A stretch of DNA of 64,000 nt. It comes from Silvibacterium bohemicum (GTDB lineage Bacteria > Acidobacteriota > Terriglobia > Terriglobales > Acidobacteriaceae). Under the pieces are notes generated by a model that saw nothing but the letters and a program-made list of their open reading frames with translations, had not been told where the DNA came from and ran no database searches. Location: assembly GCF_001006305.1 (NCBI RefSeq), contig NZ_LBHJ01000001.1:558001-622000 (forward strand), given 5' to 3'. This document shows, piece after piece, positions 52,811 through 61,424 of this stretch (position 1 is the first letter of the stretch; each line of letters opens with the position of its first letter). The position numbers and the translations under genes were made by a program.

Positions 52811-54115
52811 ATGGCCGTCGTACGACGTACCCGGGTCAGATATTTTTTAGGCTTCTGGTTATTCATTCTTAGCGCTGTAGCCTTTCTGGACCGCACCAAT
52901 ATCTCGATCGCCGGTTTGAACATCAGCCGCGAATATGGCCTCAACAATCAATCGCTCGGCTGGATCTTCTCCGCATTCCTGATTGGTTATGCAGGCTTCC
53001 AGCTTCCGGCGGGGATTCTCGCTGCCCGCTTTGGGCCGCGGCGGGTGCTTACGCTGGGCGTTTTCTGGTGGGGCCTCGCGACTGCTCTTACCACGGTCCT
53101 GCCGACAAAGATTCCTCACGCCATCCTCGTGCTCATCGCTGTCCGCTTCCTGCTGGGCGCGGGGGAGGCGGTGATCTATCCAGCTGCGAACCAGTTTGTC
53201 GCCAACTGGATTCCGCAGCAGGAGCGGGGATTTATCAATGGACTGATCTTTGCGGGTGTGGGCGCGGGCAGCGGACTCACCCCTCCGCTGCTCACGTGGA
53301 TCATCCTGAGCCAAGGATGGCGCGCGGCTTTCTGGTTCAGTGCGGCGGTGGGATGCTTTGCAGGCGCCGTCTGGTGGATCTTTTCGCGCGATACGCCGGA
53401 AGAGCATCCAGGTGTATCGAGGAGCGAGCTTAAGGAAATCCGCGCCGGGCTAACATTCGAACCAGTTGAAAGAACAGTGGCAGGGATTGGGGCGAGGCCT
53501 GACAGCAAGGGCATTGCCTGGAAGGCGATCTTCGCGCGAAAAGATTTGGCGGCGCTTATGGCCGGCTACTTCAGCTTTGGATATATCGCGTGGGTATTCT
53601 TCAGCTGGTTCTTTCTGTATCTCGCGCAGGTGCGCGGATTCGACCTGAAACTCAGTGCCCGCTATACGATGCTGCCGTTTCTTTGCATGACCATTTTCAG
53701 TCTTGTGGGCGGGAGTTTGTCCGACCGCTTGACGCGCCTGCATGGTTTGCGTGTGGGACGATGCTATCTGGCTGCGGTGTCGCTCTTTTTTACCGCTATC
53801 TTCCTGGTCGTGGGCTCGCAGGTCCGCAGCCCACAGCTGGCTGGTGTGATTCTTGCCGGCGGTGCGGGCGCACTTTATCTATCGCAGAGTACATTCTGGT
53901 CGGTGTCGGTGGACATTGCCGGCCGCAGTTCGGGCGTTTTCTCTTCCCTGGTGAACATGGCCGGCCAACTCGGCGGAGCACTCACCGCGTCGCTTACTCC
54001 TTGGATCGCCAAGCATTTCGGCTGGACCACGTCCTTCGCCGTGGCCGCGTCCATGGCTCTCGTGGGCGCGGCCTGCTGGCTGGTTGTGCATCCGGAGCGG
54101 GCACTCGAGTCGTGA
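52811..54115 (+). CDS. MFS transporter, anion:cation symporter (ACS) type
   Basis: 434 residues from the ATG at 52811 (GAGGAG upstream), twelve membrane segments. FLDRTNISIAGLNISREYGLNNQSLGWIFSAFLIGYA is the start of ACS-family sugar-acid carriers (ExuT/GudP/GarP), with the RFGPRR loop after TM2 and RFLLGAGEAVIYPAANQ in TM4. Probably imports a hexuronate or aldarate. First gene of the rightward catabolic set, before the two-component pair. Confidence 0.88.
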   Translation: MAVVRRTRVRYFLGFWLFILSAVAFLDRTNISIAGLNISREYGLNNQSLGWIFSAFLIGYAGFQLPAGILAARFGPRRVLTLGVFWWGLATALTTVLPTKIPHAILVLIAVRFLLGAGEAVIYPAANQFVANWIPQQERGFINGLIFAGVGAGSGLTPPLLTWIILSQGWRAAFWFSAAVGCFAGAVWWIFSRDTPEEHPGVSRSELKEIRAGLTFEPVERTVAGIGARPDSKGIAWKAIFARKDLAALMAGYFSFGYIAWVFFSWFFLYLAQVRGFDLKLSARYTMLPFLCMTIFSLVGGSLSDRLTRLHGLRVGRCYLAAVSLFFTAIFLVVGSQVRSPQLAGVILAGGAGALYLSQSTFWSVSVDIAGRSSGVFSSLVNMAGQLGGALTASLTPWIAKHFGWTTSFAVAASMALVGAACWLVVHPERALES

Positions 54116-54178
54116 GCGCATGAGAAAGAGTGTTATACCTGTTTGTAATCCGAGCTTAAAAATGGTGACCTGGAGACA

Positions 54179-55459
54179 ATGCCTGGGAAGCTGAAGCCTC
54201 TTTTGTTTTTGCTGTTATTTTCATCATTGTGCGGAGTGGGTGCAATTGCCCAGATCGCGCCCGGACCTGATGCGCCGGCCGCTCCTTCAACGGTGTCTCC
54301 GGCTGCAGCGACGCAGCCAGCCGACGGAGCGCATACTCTCGGATCAGGGAATTCAACTCCAGAGGTTAAAATTCTCGGCTGGTCGTTGACGAGCGAAGTC
54401 GATCAGGCCTCGCTCCAGCGCGGGAACGCTGTATCTCTTGACGCCGGCTCCCGGGACGTTATTTTTTTCTTCGCAGCTACACCGCTTGATGGAGCAGCCA
54501 TCGAGTACCGCTATCAGCTGTCAGGCTACGACGCGGATTGGACTGTCTCCAGCAATCGCATCGCGCACTACCGGCGGATCACGCCGGGACACTATCGGTT
54601 TGAAGTGCAGGCGCATAGAGTGGGCGAGGCGTGGAGCACAGCCGCTGCACAGCTTCCCGTGGAACAGCGCCCGTTTTTCTATCAGACATGGTATGCCTAC
54701 CTGCTGCTGGCTCTGGGGCTGGTGCTTCTCGCGGCGCAGCTCCTCAACCAGCACGATCAATTGCTAAAAGGACAGATGGGCATTGTGCTCGAAGAGAGGA
54801 ACCGCATCGCGAGCGACTGCCATGACACGCTGATGGCGGGCTTCGCTGCGATCTCCTGGCAGCTGGAAGCAACCGCCAAGCTCTTTCGCGATGCTGGCGC
54901 GAGTACGACGCCGGCAGCGAACTCGTGCGAGCTGGCACGCAGCATGGTGGCTCACTGCCAGGCAGAGGCGCGCCGAATCATCTGGGACCTGCGCGACTCG
55001 GAGGACCTGACCGACATACTTTCGCAGGCGTTAGCGCGGGCCATCTCAGGGCAGCGCCTGCGGGAATCGGTGGCCACGACGTTCGACGTCGAAGGCGATG
55101 AGATACCTATCGCTCCCGGTGCGGTCCACCATCTGGTCTGCATCGGACAAGAGGCCGTGAGCAACGCGATCCGGCACGCCGAGCCTTCGAAGATCCACAT
55201 TGGACTGCGTTATGACAGCGACTCATTGAGCCTGACGGTGCGCGACAATGGACATGGCTTCCAGCTCTCCGACAATGCGACGCGAACGGGACACTTCGGT
55301 ATCCCGGTGATGCGGGAGCGCGCGCGTAAGCTTGGCGGCACGCTTTATCTGAACAGCTCCGCGCAGATGGGCACCGAGGTCATGGTTACAGTCGGCTTTC
55401 AAACGATCAATAAGGGCACGAAGCAACAGCAGCATGTCGTTCCCTGGATCGGGGTATGA
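54179..55459 (+). CDS. Sensor histidine kinase (HisKA_3 type) with truncated sensor
   Basis: 426 residues: signal/anchor (LLFLLLFSSLCGVGAIA), a single Y_Y_Y-like beta domain (~85-160; IEYRYQLSGYDADWTVSSN), membrane segment ~171-190, DHp with His215 in ASDCHDTLMAGF, and HATPase_c (GQEAVSNAIRHAEPSKI; VRDNGHGFQLS; HFGIPVMRERARKLGG). Large acidobacterial relatives also have two-component propellers (Reg_prop) before Y_Y_Y; these are absent here. Stop overlaps the response-regulator start by four bases. Confidence 0.9.
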   Translation: MPGKLKPLLFLLLFSSLCGVGAIAQIAPGPDAPAAPSTVSPAAATQPADGAHTLGSGNSTPEVKILGWSLTSEVDQASLQRGNAVSLDAGSRDVIFFFAATPLDGAAIEYRYQLSGYDADWTVSSNRIAHYRRITPGHYRFEVQAHRVGEAWSTAAAQLPVEQRPFFYQTWYAYLLLALGLVLLAAQLLNQHDQLLKGQMGIVLEERNRIASDCHDTLMAGFAAISWQLEATAKLFRDAGASTTPAANSCELARSMVAHCQAEARRIIWDLRDSEDLTDILSQALARAISGQRLRESVATTFDVEGDEIPIAPGAVHHLVCIGQEAVSNAIRHAEPSKIHIGLRYDSDSLSLTVRDNGHGFQLSDNATRTGHFGIPVMRERARKLGGTLYLNSSAQMGTEVMVTVGFQTINKGTKQQQHVVPWIGV

Positions 55460-56166
55460 ATGATGACCGGGAATACATGCAGCTCAGGCCGAGACAGATT
55501 TTCAACGACCATGAACATCGGCAACGAGTGCAGAGCATGAACGCGAAGCAAATCCGGGTGTTGTTGATCGAGGATCACTTTTTGGCGCGGATGGCTCTGC
55601 AGTCGGTGTTTGCAGGCCATGCGCAGATTCGCGTCGTGGGCGAAGCAGTCGATGGTGAGCAGGGCATCGAGCTCTATCGCACATTGAAGCCGGATGTCGT
55701 GGTGCTCGATCTGCGTCTTCCGCGAGTCAGCGGATTCGATGTGATCGTGACCTTGCGCAAGATGGCGAATCCGGCGCGCATTGTCGTGCTCTCGAACTAC
55801 CACGGTTCGGAGGATATCTACCGCGCTGTGCGTTCCGGCGCGATGGCATATTTGACGAAGGATGCCAGCGGCGAAGAGCTGATTAACGCGATCCAGAATG
55901 TCTCGCGGGATCTGCGCTACCTTCCGCGTGTCGCGCTGGATCGCCTGGCGGAGCGGACGCCAGTCGTCGAACTCACGCCGCGCGAGAGCGAAGTGCTGGT
56001 GTGCATCACGCAGGGCCGATCGAATCGCGAGATTGCCGAGCAGCTGGGGATTGCAGAGAAGACAGTGCGGATTCATGTTTCGTCGGTGCTCGATAAGATG
56101 GGAGCACGCGATCGGACCCAGGCAACAATCTATGCACTGCAGCGGGGATTGGTTCACTTCGACTGA
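55456..56166 (+). CDS. NarL/LuxR-type response regulator
   Basis: 236 residues. Receiver domain with phospho-acceptor Asp85 in VVVLDLRLPRVSG and LLIEDHFLARMAL; C-terminal GerE helix-turn-helix (LTPRESEVLVCITQGRSNREIAEQLGI-type, ending AEKTVRIHVSSVLDKMGARD). The overlap with the kinase gene (ATGA) supports the upstream ATG, although an ATG 27 codons on (MNAKQIRV) gives the normal N-terminus. Likely controls the adjacent catabolic genes. Confidence 0.93.
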   Translation: MNDDREYMQLRPRQIFNDHEHRQRVQSMNAKQIRVLLIEDHFLARMALQSVFAGHAQIRVVGEAVDGEQGIELYRTLKPDVVVLDLRLPRVSGFDVIVTLRKMANPARIVVLSNYHGSEDIYRAVRSGAMAYLTKDASGEELINAIQNVSRDLRYLPRVALDRLAERTPVVELTPRESEVLVCITQGRSNREIAEQLGIAEKTVRIHVSSVLDKMGARDRTQATIYALQRGLVHFD

Positions 56167-56213
56167 CTTATAGCTGTTTTTTCGTTGTGCTCAAAGAATG
56201 GAGGACGTTGGTT

Positions 56214-56993
56214 ATGCAGACAGTTCGAGTAAGAAGACACGCGCGGTGGTTTATCGCCTGGGGACTTGGGGTTGGCGTCGTGATGGCCTGCGCTACCGCC
56301 GTGCTGCGCGCGGATACTCCGCTTACGGCGGCCGACTATCAGCGCGATCCGGCGCGGATGGTTGAAGCTTACCGGCATGTGGAGGCGGCTTCGGTTTCCG
56401 ATGCTGAGGAACAGCTACTGCATGAAAAGCACTACATGTCGCACAAGGTGCAGGCCATCTTTCCTACCAAGTTCGCGGGCACGGCGCTCACGGTGCTGCT
56501 GAAGAAAGAAGAAAATAAGGACCCCGGTGCGCTCTCAGGGATGCTGGAGGCGATCGATACAGGATCAGCCGGCTCCGTATATGTGATGAAGGTTGAAGAC
56601 GGCGAAGACATCGCCGGCATGGGCGGCCTGATGGGGACGGCGATGTTCGCTCGAGGCTTCGCCGGAGCGGTTATCGATGGCGGCGTACGCGATCTGCCTC
56701 AGCTGAAGAGGATTGGCTTCCCGGTGTATGCGACCGGGCCCGTGCCATCGACGTCTGTCTCCCACTATCGCTTCGGCGGAGCAAATCTGCCGATTGAGGT
56801 TGCGGGAACGATGGTGAATGCGGGCGACATCATCGCTGCCGATCAGGATGGGGTAGTGGTGGTGCCGCGGGCTCGCGCTGCGGAAGTCCTGATCCTCGCG
56901 CAGAAATTGGATGAGAGTGAGCACAGCATGTATCCGTATATTGAGAAGTTCCACTCGATCGTGGAAGCGGTAAAGCAATTCGGACGGATCTGA
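56214..56993 (+). CDS. Exported RraA-family protein (HMG aldolase/decarboxylase-like)
   Basis: 259 residues from the ATG at 56214 (GGAGGA upstream), with an N-terminal hydrophobic export segment (WFIAWGLGVGVVMACATAVL). RraA core: GTAMFARGFAGAVIDGGVRD (conserved Arg-Asp), GFPVYATGPVPSTS, IEVAGTMVNAGDIIAADQDGVVVVP. RraA-fold enzymes cleave 4-hydroxy-4-methyl-2-oxoglutarate or decarboxylate oxaloacetate with a divalent metal; others bind RNase E. The export signal and neighbourhood favour an enzyme in sugar-acid catabolism. Follows the response regulator closely. Confidence 0.85.
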   Translation: MQTVRVRRHARWFIAWGLGVGVVMACATAVLRADTPLTAADYQRDPARMVEAYRHVEAASVSDAEEQLLHEKHYMSHKVQAIFPTKFAGTALTVLLKKEENKDPGALSGMLEAIDTGSAGSVYVMKVEDGEDIAGMGGLMGTAMFARGFAGAVIDGGVRDLPQLKRIGFPVYATGPVPSTSVSHYRFGGANLPIEVAGTMVNAGDIIAADQDGVVVVPRARAAEVLILAQKLDESEHSMYPYIEKFHSIVEAVKQFGRI

Positions 56994-57053
56994 TTTTTCA
57001 GAATCTCAAGGCAAACAGTTACCTAGGGCATTTGCCCCAGAGTCTTACGGGGC

Positions 57054-57091
57054 TTCTGACCCATGACAGCTCAGTTACTGTGCGGTCAGAA
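57054..57091. promoter_or_regulatory. Long inverted repeat upstream of the SelA-like gene
   Basis: TTCTGACC ... GGTCAGAA, perfect 8-base arms 22 bases apart, with inner ACAG/CTGT pairing that extends the hairpin. Lies between the RraA stop and the SelA-like start (57168). Either an attenuator/terminator-like RNA hairpin or an operator. Confidence 0.45.
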
Positions 57092-57167
57092 TCGTTATTT
57101 GGCGTCGAGGCTGGTAGTTGCAGTCCGGTTGGCTGCAAGGACAGATGGAAAGATAGTGAGGAAATGA

Positions 57168-58760
57168 ATGGCACTCTTTGAGTCGGTGCGCTGGTCCAGG
57201 CGGGATGTTCTTAAACAGTCCGGCATACTTTCGGCAGCGGCAGCGGTGGCCCCGTTCTCTGCATCGGCGGCTACGCTGGCGGAGAGTGCGCCGCAGCCGG
57301 CGACTGGCCGCGACAACTTATATACGCGCATCGGTGTGAGGCCGCTCATCAACGCCCGGGGAACATTCACCATCATCACGGGATCGCAGTCTCTGCCTGA
57401 AGTGAAGCAGGCGATGTTCGAGGCTTCGCAGTATTACGTTCACCTCGATGAGCTGATGCCGGCGGTGGGTGCTGAGATCGCCCGCCACATGGGTGCACCG
57501 AGCGCCATCGTGACTACGGGATGCGAGGCTGCGATCGCGTTGGCGACAGTCGCGTGCATCTGCGGTACTGATCCTGAGCTGTCGCAGTCGCTGCCGTATC
57601 ACAAGGTTCGCAGCGAAGTGATCATTCCAAAGTATTCGCGCAACCCTTATGACTTCGGGGTGCGGATGTCGGGGCCGGAGATCGTCGAGGTCGAGACCGA
57701 CGAAGAGCTGCGCGCGAAGATCAACGACAAGACGGCGATGATTTACATTCTCTCCGGGCCGCGCGCATTCACTGAACCGCTGTCCATCAAGACCATCTGC
57801 GCAATCGCCAAGGAAAAGAACATCCCCGTGTTTGTGGATGCGGCGGCAGAGGAACCCATCGTTCCGAATATTCATCTTGCCGCGGGAGCTACGTTTGTTG
57901 GCTACTCCGGTGGCAAGTGCATGCGTGGGCCGCAGACTGCGGGCATCTTGCTTGGTCCCAAAGGCCTGTGTGCCGCCGCCTTCTGGAACGCGGCGCCCCA
58001 TCACAACTGGGGACGCGCGCTGAAGGTCGGCAAGGAAGAGGCGATGGGCATGCTTGCCGCCGTGCAGCAGTGGTACAAGCGCGACCACGAGGCCGAGCAG
58101 AGGCAGTGGCTGGAGTGGAATCAGCACATCGCGAAGACGGTAGAAGGCATTTCCGGCGTGACCACGCAGATTCGCATGCCCGACGCGGACCTTTCGAACC
58201 GCGCACCCACGCTGCGCATTCGCTGGGACGCGACGAAGGTGGGCATCACCGGGACGGAGCTGGTGGAGAAGCTGGATAAGGGCACACCGCGCATCCTCGT
58301 CGATGGCGGGCAGGGACGTAGGCCGGACCAGATGGAGTCGTCGCTCGGCATCATGCCGTACATGATGCAACCGGGAGACTACAAGATCGTCGCAGAGACC
58401 ATCGCCATGCATCTTCGCAATCCCGGTAAGTTTGAGAATCCGCCAGTGTATTCGGGACCTACTGCAAATCTCGCCGGAAACTGGCATGTGACTATCAACT
58501 ACTCGCGCGGTGTGGGCCTGCAGCAATTTGTGCTGCAGCAGAGCGGCACAACGCTTTCTGGTGAGCAGAAGGGCGAGGTATTTACCGCGCAGTTGAAGGG
58601 AACGGTGACTGCCGACCATGCGACCATCAGCAGCACGATGGCGGTCAGCGGCAATCAGGTGCCGTATGTCTTTACGGGCGTGGTGAACGGCGACAGCTTT
58701 GCCGGCGATGTGATGCTCGGCGAGTATGGTGCGGCCACCTTCAAGGCAGTCAGAGCTTAA
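57168..58760 (+). CDS. Exported SelA-like PLP enzyme with C-terminal beta domain
   Basis: 530 residues. Tat-like signal SRRDVLKQSGILSAAAAVAPF. The aminotransferase-fold I region matches SelA/D-glucosaminate-6-phosphate ammonia-lyase relatives (DgaE type): VTTGCEAAIALAT, VFVDAAAEEP (Asp224), PLP Lys250 in YSGGKCMRGPQ, ALKVGKEEAMGMLAAV. An extra ~95-residue beta-rich C-terminal domain (AGNWHVTINYSRG...SGTTLSGEQKGEV) is not part of the family. Likely an ammonia-lyase acting on an amino-sugar acid or amino acid, moved folded with its cofactor. Followed 34 bases later by an amidohydrolase. Confidence 0.85.
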   Translation: MALFESVRWSRRDVLKQSGILSAAAAVAPFSASAATLAESAPQPATGRDNLYTRIGVRPLINARGTFTIITGSQSLPEVKQAMFEASQYYVHLDELMPAVGAEIARHMGAPSAIVTTGCEAAIALATVACICGTDPELSQSLPYHKVRSEVIIPKYSRNPYDFGVRMSGPEIVEVETDEELRAKINDKTAMIYILSGPRAFTEPLSIKTICAIAKEKNIPVFVDAAAEEPIVPNIHLAAGATFVGYSGGKCMRGPQTAGILLGPKGLCAAAFWNAAPHHNWGRALKVGKEEAMGMLAAVQQWYKRDHEAEQRQWLEWNQHIAKTVEGISGVTTQIRMPDADLSNRAPTLRIRWDATKVGITGTELVEKLDKGTPRILVDGGQGRRPDQMESSLGIMPYMMQPGDYKIVAETIAMHLRNPGKFENPPVYSGPTANLAGNWHVTINYSRGVGLQQFVLQQSGTTLSGEQKGEVFTAQLKGTVTADHATISSTMAVSGNQVPYVFTGVVNGDSFAGDVMLGEYGAATFKAVRA

Positions 58761-58794
58761 TGGCGTCGAGCGATTCAACAAAGGGAGAGGTGAA

Positions 58795-60222
58795 ATGAGG
58801 ATGAAGCGGGTGAGTTGGTCTGGAGTAGTTTGTACCGCGGTCCTTTCGCTGGTGAGCGGCGCAGCGTTGGCACAGGAGCCTGCACGGCCTTCTGCACCCG
58901 TTCCGCCGAATCCGTTGCCCTACGATTTGCTGCTACAGGGCGGCCATGTGTTCGACGCGAAGAATCACATCGATGGACTGCGCGACGTGGGAATCAAGGA
59001 CGGCAAGATCGCAGCAGTGAAGCCGCACCTCTTGAAAAAAGATGCGCTCAAAACGGTCGACGTGCATGGTTTCTATGTGTCGCCCGGGCTGATCGACATT
59101 CACGTGCACGCCTATGCTGGCACGGGTGAGCGCGGGTCTTACGCCGGTGATAATTCCGTCTATCCGGATGGCTTCACTTTACGCAACGGCGTTACGACGG
59201 TGGTAGACGCCGGCAGCTCGGGGTGGAAAAGCTTTGACGATTTCAAGGATCGAGTCATCGATCGCTCGAAGACCCGCGTGCTGGCCGAGTTGAATATCGT
59301 AGGCGCGGGCATGCGCGGACCCAAGTATGAATACAATCTCGACGACATGGACGGTAAGCTGACGGGAGAGAAGGCGAAGCAGTTTCCCGGCGTGGTGGTG
59401 GGGATCAAGAGCGCTCATTACATTGGACCGGAGTGGAAGCCATTCGACCAGGCGGTGATCGCCGGTAACGTCGCAGATATTCCGGTGATGATCGATTACG
59501 GAACGAACCGTGCGGAGCGGCCGCTGCTGCAGCTTGTTTCAACGCATCTGCGCCCGGGCGACATTTACACGCATTGCTTCTCTGGGCTGCGCGGCGAGCA
59601 GAATACAGAAACCGGAGGGCCATCCGAAGCGCTGCTGGTGATGCGCAAGCGCGGCATCTACTGCGATGTTGGGCACGGGGGCGGATCGTTCGCGTGGGCC
59701 GTGGCAGGCCCTATCGTGAAGAGTGGCTACAAGCCGGATTCGATCTCGACAGATCTGCACATCGCGGCCATGAACAGCGGCATGAAGGACATGCTGAACG
59801 TGGCGGACAAGATGATGGTTTTAGGAGAGACGATCCCCGAGGTGCTCACGCAGATGACGGTGAATCCGGCTCACGAGATCAAGCAGGATCAGCTGGGAAA
59901 TCTCTCCGTCGGTTCTGGGGCGGATGTAGCGGTGCTGTCGATAGAGACAGGCACGTTCGGCTTCGTCGACATGTACAACCTGAAGCGGACCGGAACCAGG
60001 AAGCTGGTATGTCAGATGACATTGCGGGATGGCAAGGTGGTCTACGACCTGAATGGCATCTCCTCCGATTCATGGACCGTCAAGCAACACTCTGCCGATG
60101 TGACACAGGCATCGCGGTGGACCACATTCAACGAACGTCCCATTCCGTCCACCAAATATCCTGAACCCACGGTGACGGGGCAGTCGCATGCTCCTCCGCA
60201 ACCGCAAGCGCCTCCGCAATAG
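58795..60222 (+). CDS. Exported amidohydrolase/deacetylase (EF_0837-like)
   Basis: 475 residues from the ATG at 58795 (GGGAGAGG upstream), Sec signal (TAVLSLVSGAALA). Metal site HVH in PGLIDIHVHAYAG; further metal-ligand candidates in VGIKSAHYIG, IYTHCFSG and STDLHIAA; end of barrel ADVAVLS. Members of this amidohydrolase subgroup are often encoded beside a SelA-like PLP enzyme, as here, and act on N-acyl or lactam substrates. A Pro/Gln-rich C-terminal tail is unusual. Probably deacylates the substrate of the PLP enzyme. Confidence 0.88.
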   Translation: MRMKRVSWSGVVCTAVLSLVSGAALAQEPARPSAPVPPNPLPYDLLLQGGHVFDAKNHIDGLRDVGIKDGKIAAVKPHLLKKDALKTVDVHGFYVSPGLIDIHVHAYAGTGERGSYAGDNSVYPDGFTLRNGVTTVVDAGSSGWKSFDDFKDRVIDRSKTRVLAELNIVGAGMRGPKYEYNLDDMDGKLTGEKAKQFPGVVVGIKSAHYIGPEWKPFDQAVIAGNVADIPVMIDYGTNRAERPLLQLVSTHLRPGDIYTHCFSGLRGEQNTETGGPSEALLVMRKRGIYCDVGHGGGSFAWAVAGPIVKSGYKPDSISTDLHIAAMNSGMKDMLNVADKMMVLGETIPEVLTQMTVNPAHEIKQDQLGNLSVGSGADVAVLSIETGTFGFVDMYNLKRTGTRKLVCQMTLRDGKVVYDLNGISSDSWTVKQHSADVTQASRWTTFNERPIPSTKYPEPTVTGQSHAPPQPQAPPQ

Positions 60223-60248
60223 AAAAACAGCGGACTGAAGGGAACTTT

Positions 60249-61424
60249 TTATACCGAATGAATGACGATGCTGGCCGCATGGCCACTCTTCATCACGCGG
60301 CGGGGAGTTCCAATGCAGGAGCCGTCTTCGGGACGTAATGCAATCGTGTCTAAACCTGCTGGCCCGAGCATGATCAGTTCATTTTCCGTCGCAATGAGAT
60401 GCGTGGATAGCGGTTCCGTGCCTAGATCCACTTGCTGGATGCGGCGGAGATCGCCGGTCGAGGACGACCATGCGTATACGGCGACGGCACGATTGCCTCC
60501 TGGAGTCTGCATGGCGAGATAGAGCCGGTTGCCGGAGTGATTGCGGACGAGAGGTCCGGCAAGCTCGGCCTTGAGCGGCAGAAAATGCAGCGGCTCATCC
60601 GAGATGTCTCCATTCGACTGGATCCCGAGCACTGCAAGAGCGGGGCGAAGCTGCTGGACGATAGCTATCAAAGAGCCGGACGGATGCAGCACCAGATGCG
60701 ATGGTCCGCTTCCGGGCTCGAAGCTGATGCGCCTCGCAATCGTGGGTGTAACGATGCGTTGGCGAGGAGTGGGAGCTTCTGAAACGCTGCTCACCTGATC
60801 GATACGGTCGGAGCCGAAGTCTGCAGCGTATGCGACAGGCGCAGCGGGATGGCAGACAATGCTATGCGGACGCGCCGAGCTTTGCAGCGGATGAGGGCCG
60901 GAGCCGGTGAGCTTCAATGCCGAAGGCGTTCGCAGGATCGCACCATCCTCCGCGAGTGCGAAGAAATTCCACGCTCCGCCCGTGGAAGCGGCGACCAGCA
61001 GAGAGCGGCCGTCCGGTGAAACAGTCATGTGGCTGGGGTGGGTGGCGGAAAGCGCCAGGGGCTCTTCGCCTAATCGTGAGAGAACGCCCGAGTGCGCGTC
61101 AAAGGCCAATGCCGAGACGCTGCCGCGGGGCAGATGCATGTGCGAGTCAGTGCTGTGAGCTGCGTAGAGGACGGGCAGATGCGGGTGCACCGCGAGAGCC
61201 TGTGGATTGACCGCGGGAATTGACTTCTGCAACGAAGACCATCGCGCGCCTTCGACCCGAAAAACCTCAACGCGGTGAAGCTGTGGCTGGTCGATGGACG
61301 CGAAGCCCACAAAGGCCAAGTAGGAAGAAGATGCTGGCCGCGGAGCAGCGAATAACTCTCGCGAGAGCGGAACGCTCAAAGCGAGGTTCGAAAGAAACGT
61401 GCGCCTGTTCCAGACTGGACTCAT
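60249..61424 (-). CDS. Lactonase-family beta-propeller, second copy, Tat-like signal
   Basis: 391 residues, Tat-like NRRTFLSNLALSVPLSREL. Propeller repeats as in the 51335-52588 protein but more diverged: YLAFVGFASIDQPQL, PQALAVHPHLPVLYAAHST, PSHMTVSPDGRSLLVAAST, PSHLVLHPSGSLIAIV. Probable periplasmic lactonase. Its start overlaps the stop of the flavoenzyme gene upstream (ATGA); both are in the leftward catabolic operon. Confidence 0.8.
   Translation of the reverse strand: MSPVWNRRTFLSNLALSVPLSRELFAAPRPASSSYLAFVGFASIDQPQLHRVEVFRVEGARWSSLQKSIPAVNPQALAVHPHLPVLYAAHSTDSHMHLPRGSVSALAFDAHSGVLSRLGEEPLALSATHPSHMTVSPDGRSLLVAASTGGAWNFFALAEDGAILRTPSALKLTGSGPHPLQSSARPHSIVCHPAAPVAYAADFGSDRIDQVSSVSEAPTPRQRIVTPTIARRISFEPGSGPSHLVLHPSGSLIAIVQQLRPALAVLGIQSNGDISDEPLHFLPLKAELAGPLVRNHSGNRLYLAMQTPGGNRAVAVYAWSSSTGDLRRIQQVDLGTEPLSTHLIATENELIMLGPAGLDTIALRPEDGSCIGTPRRVMKSGHAASIVIHSV

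Noticed and set aside
57318..58781. 487-codon minus-strand open frame opposite the SelA-like gene
   Set aside because: His/Arg-rich shadow product; the plus strand has the PLP motifs and a ribosome site.
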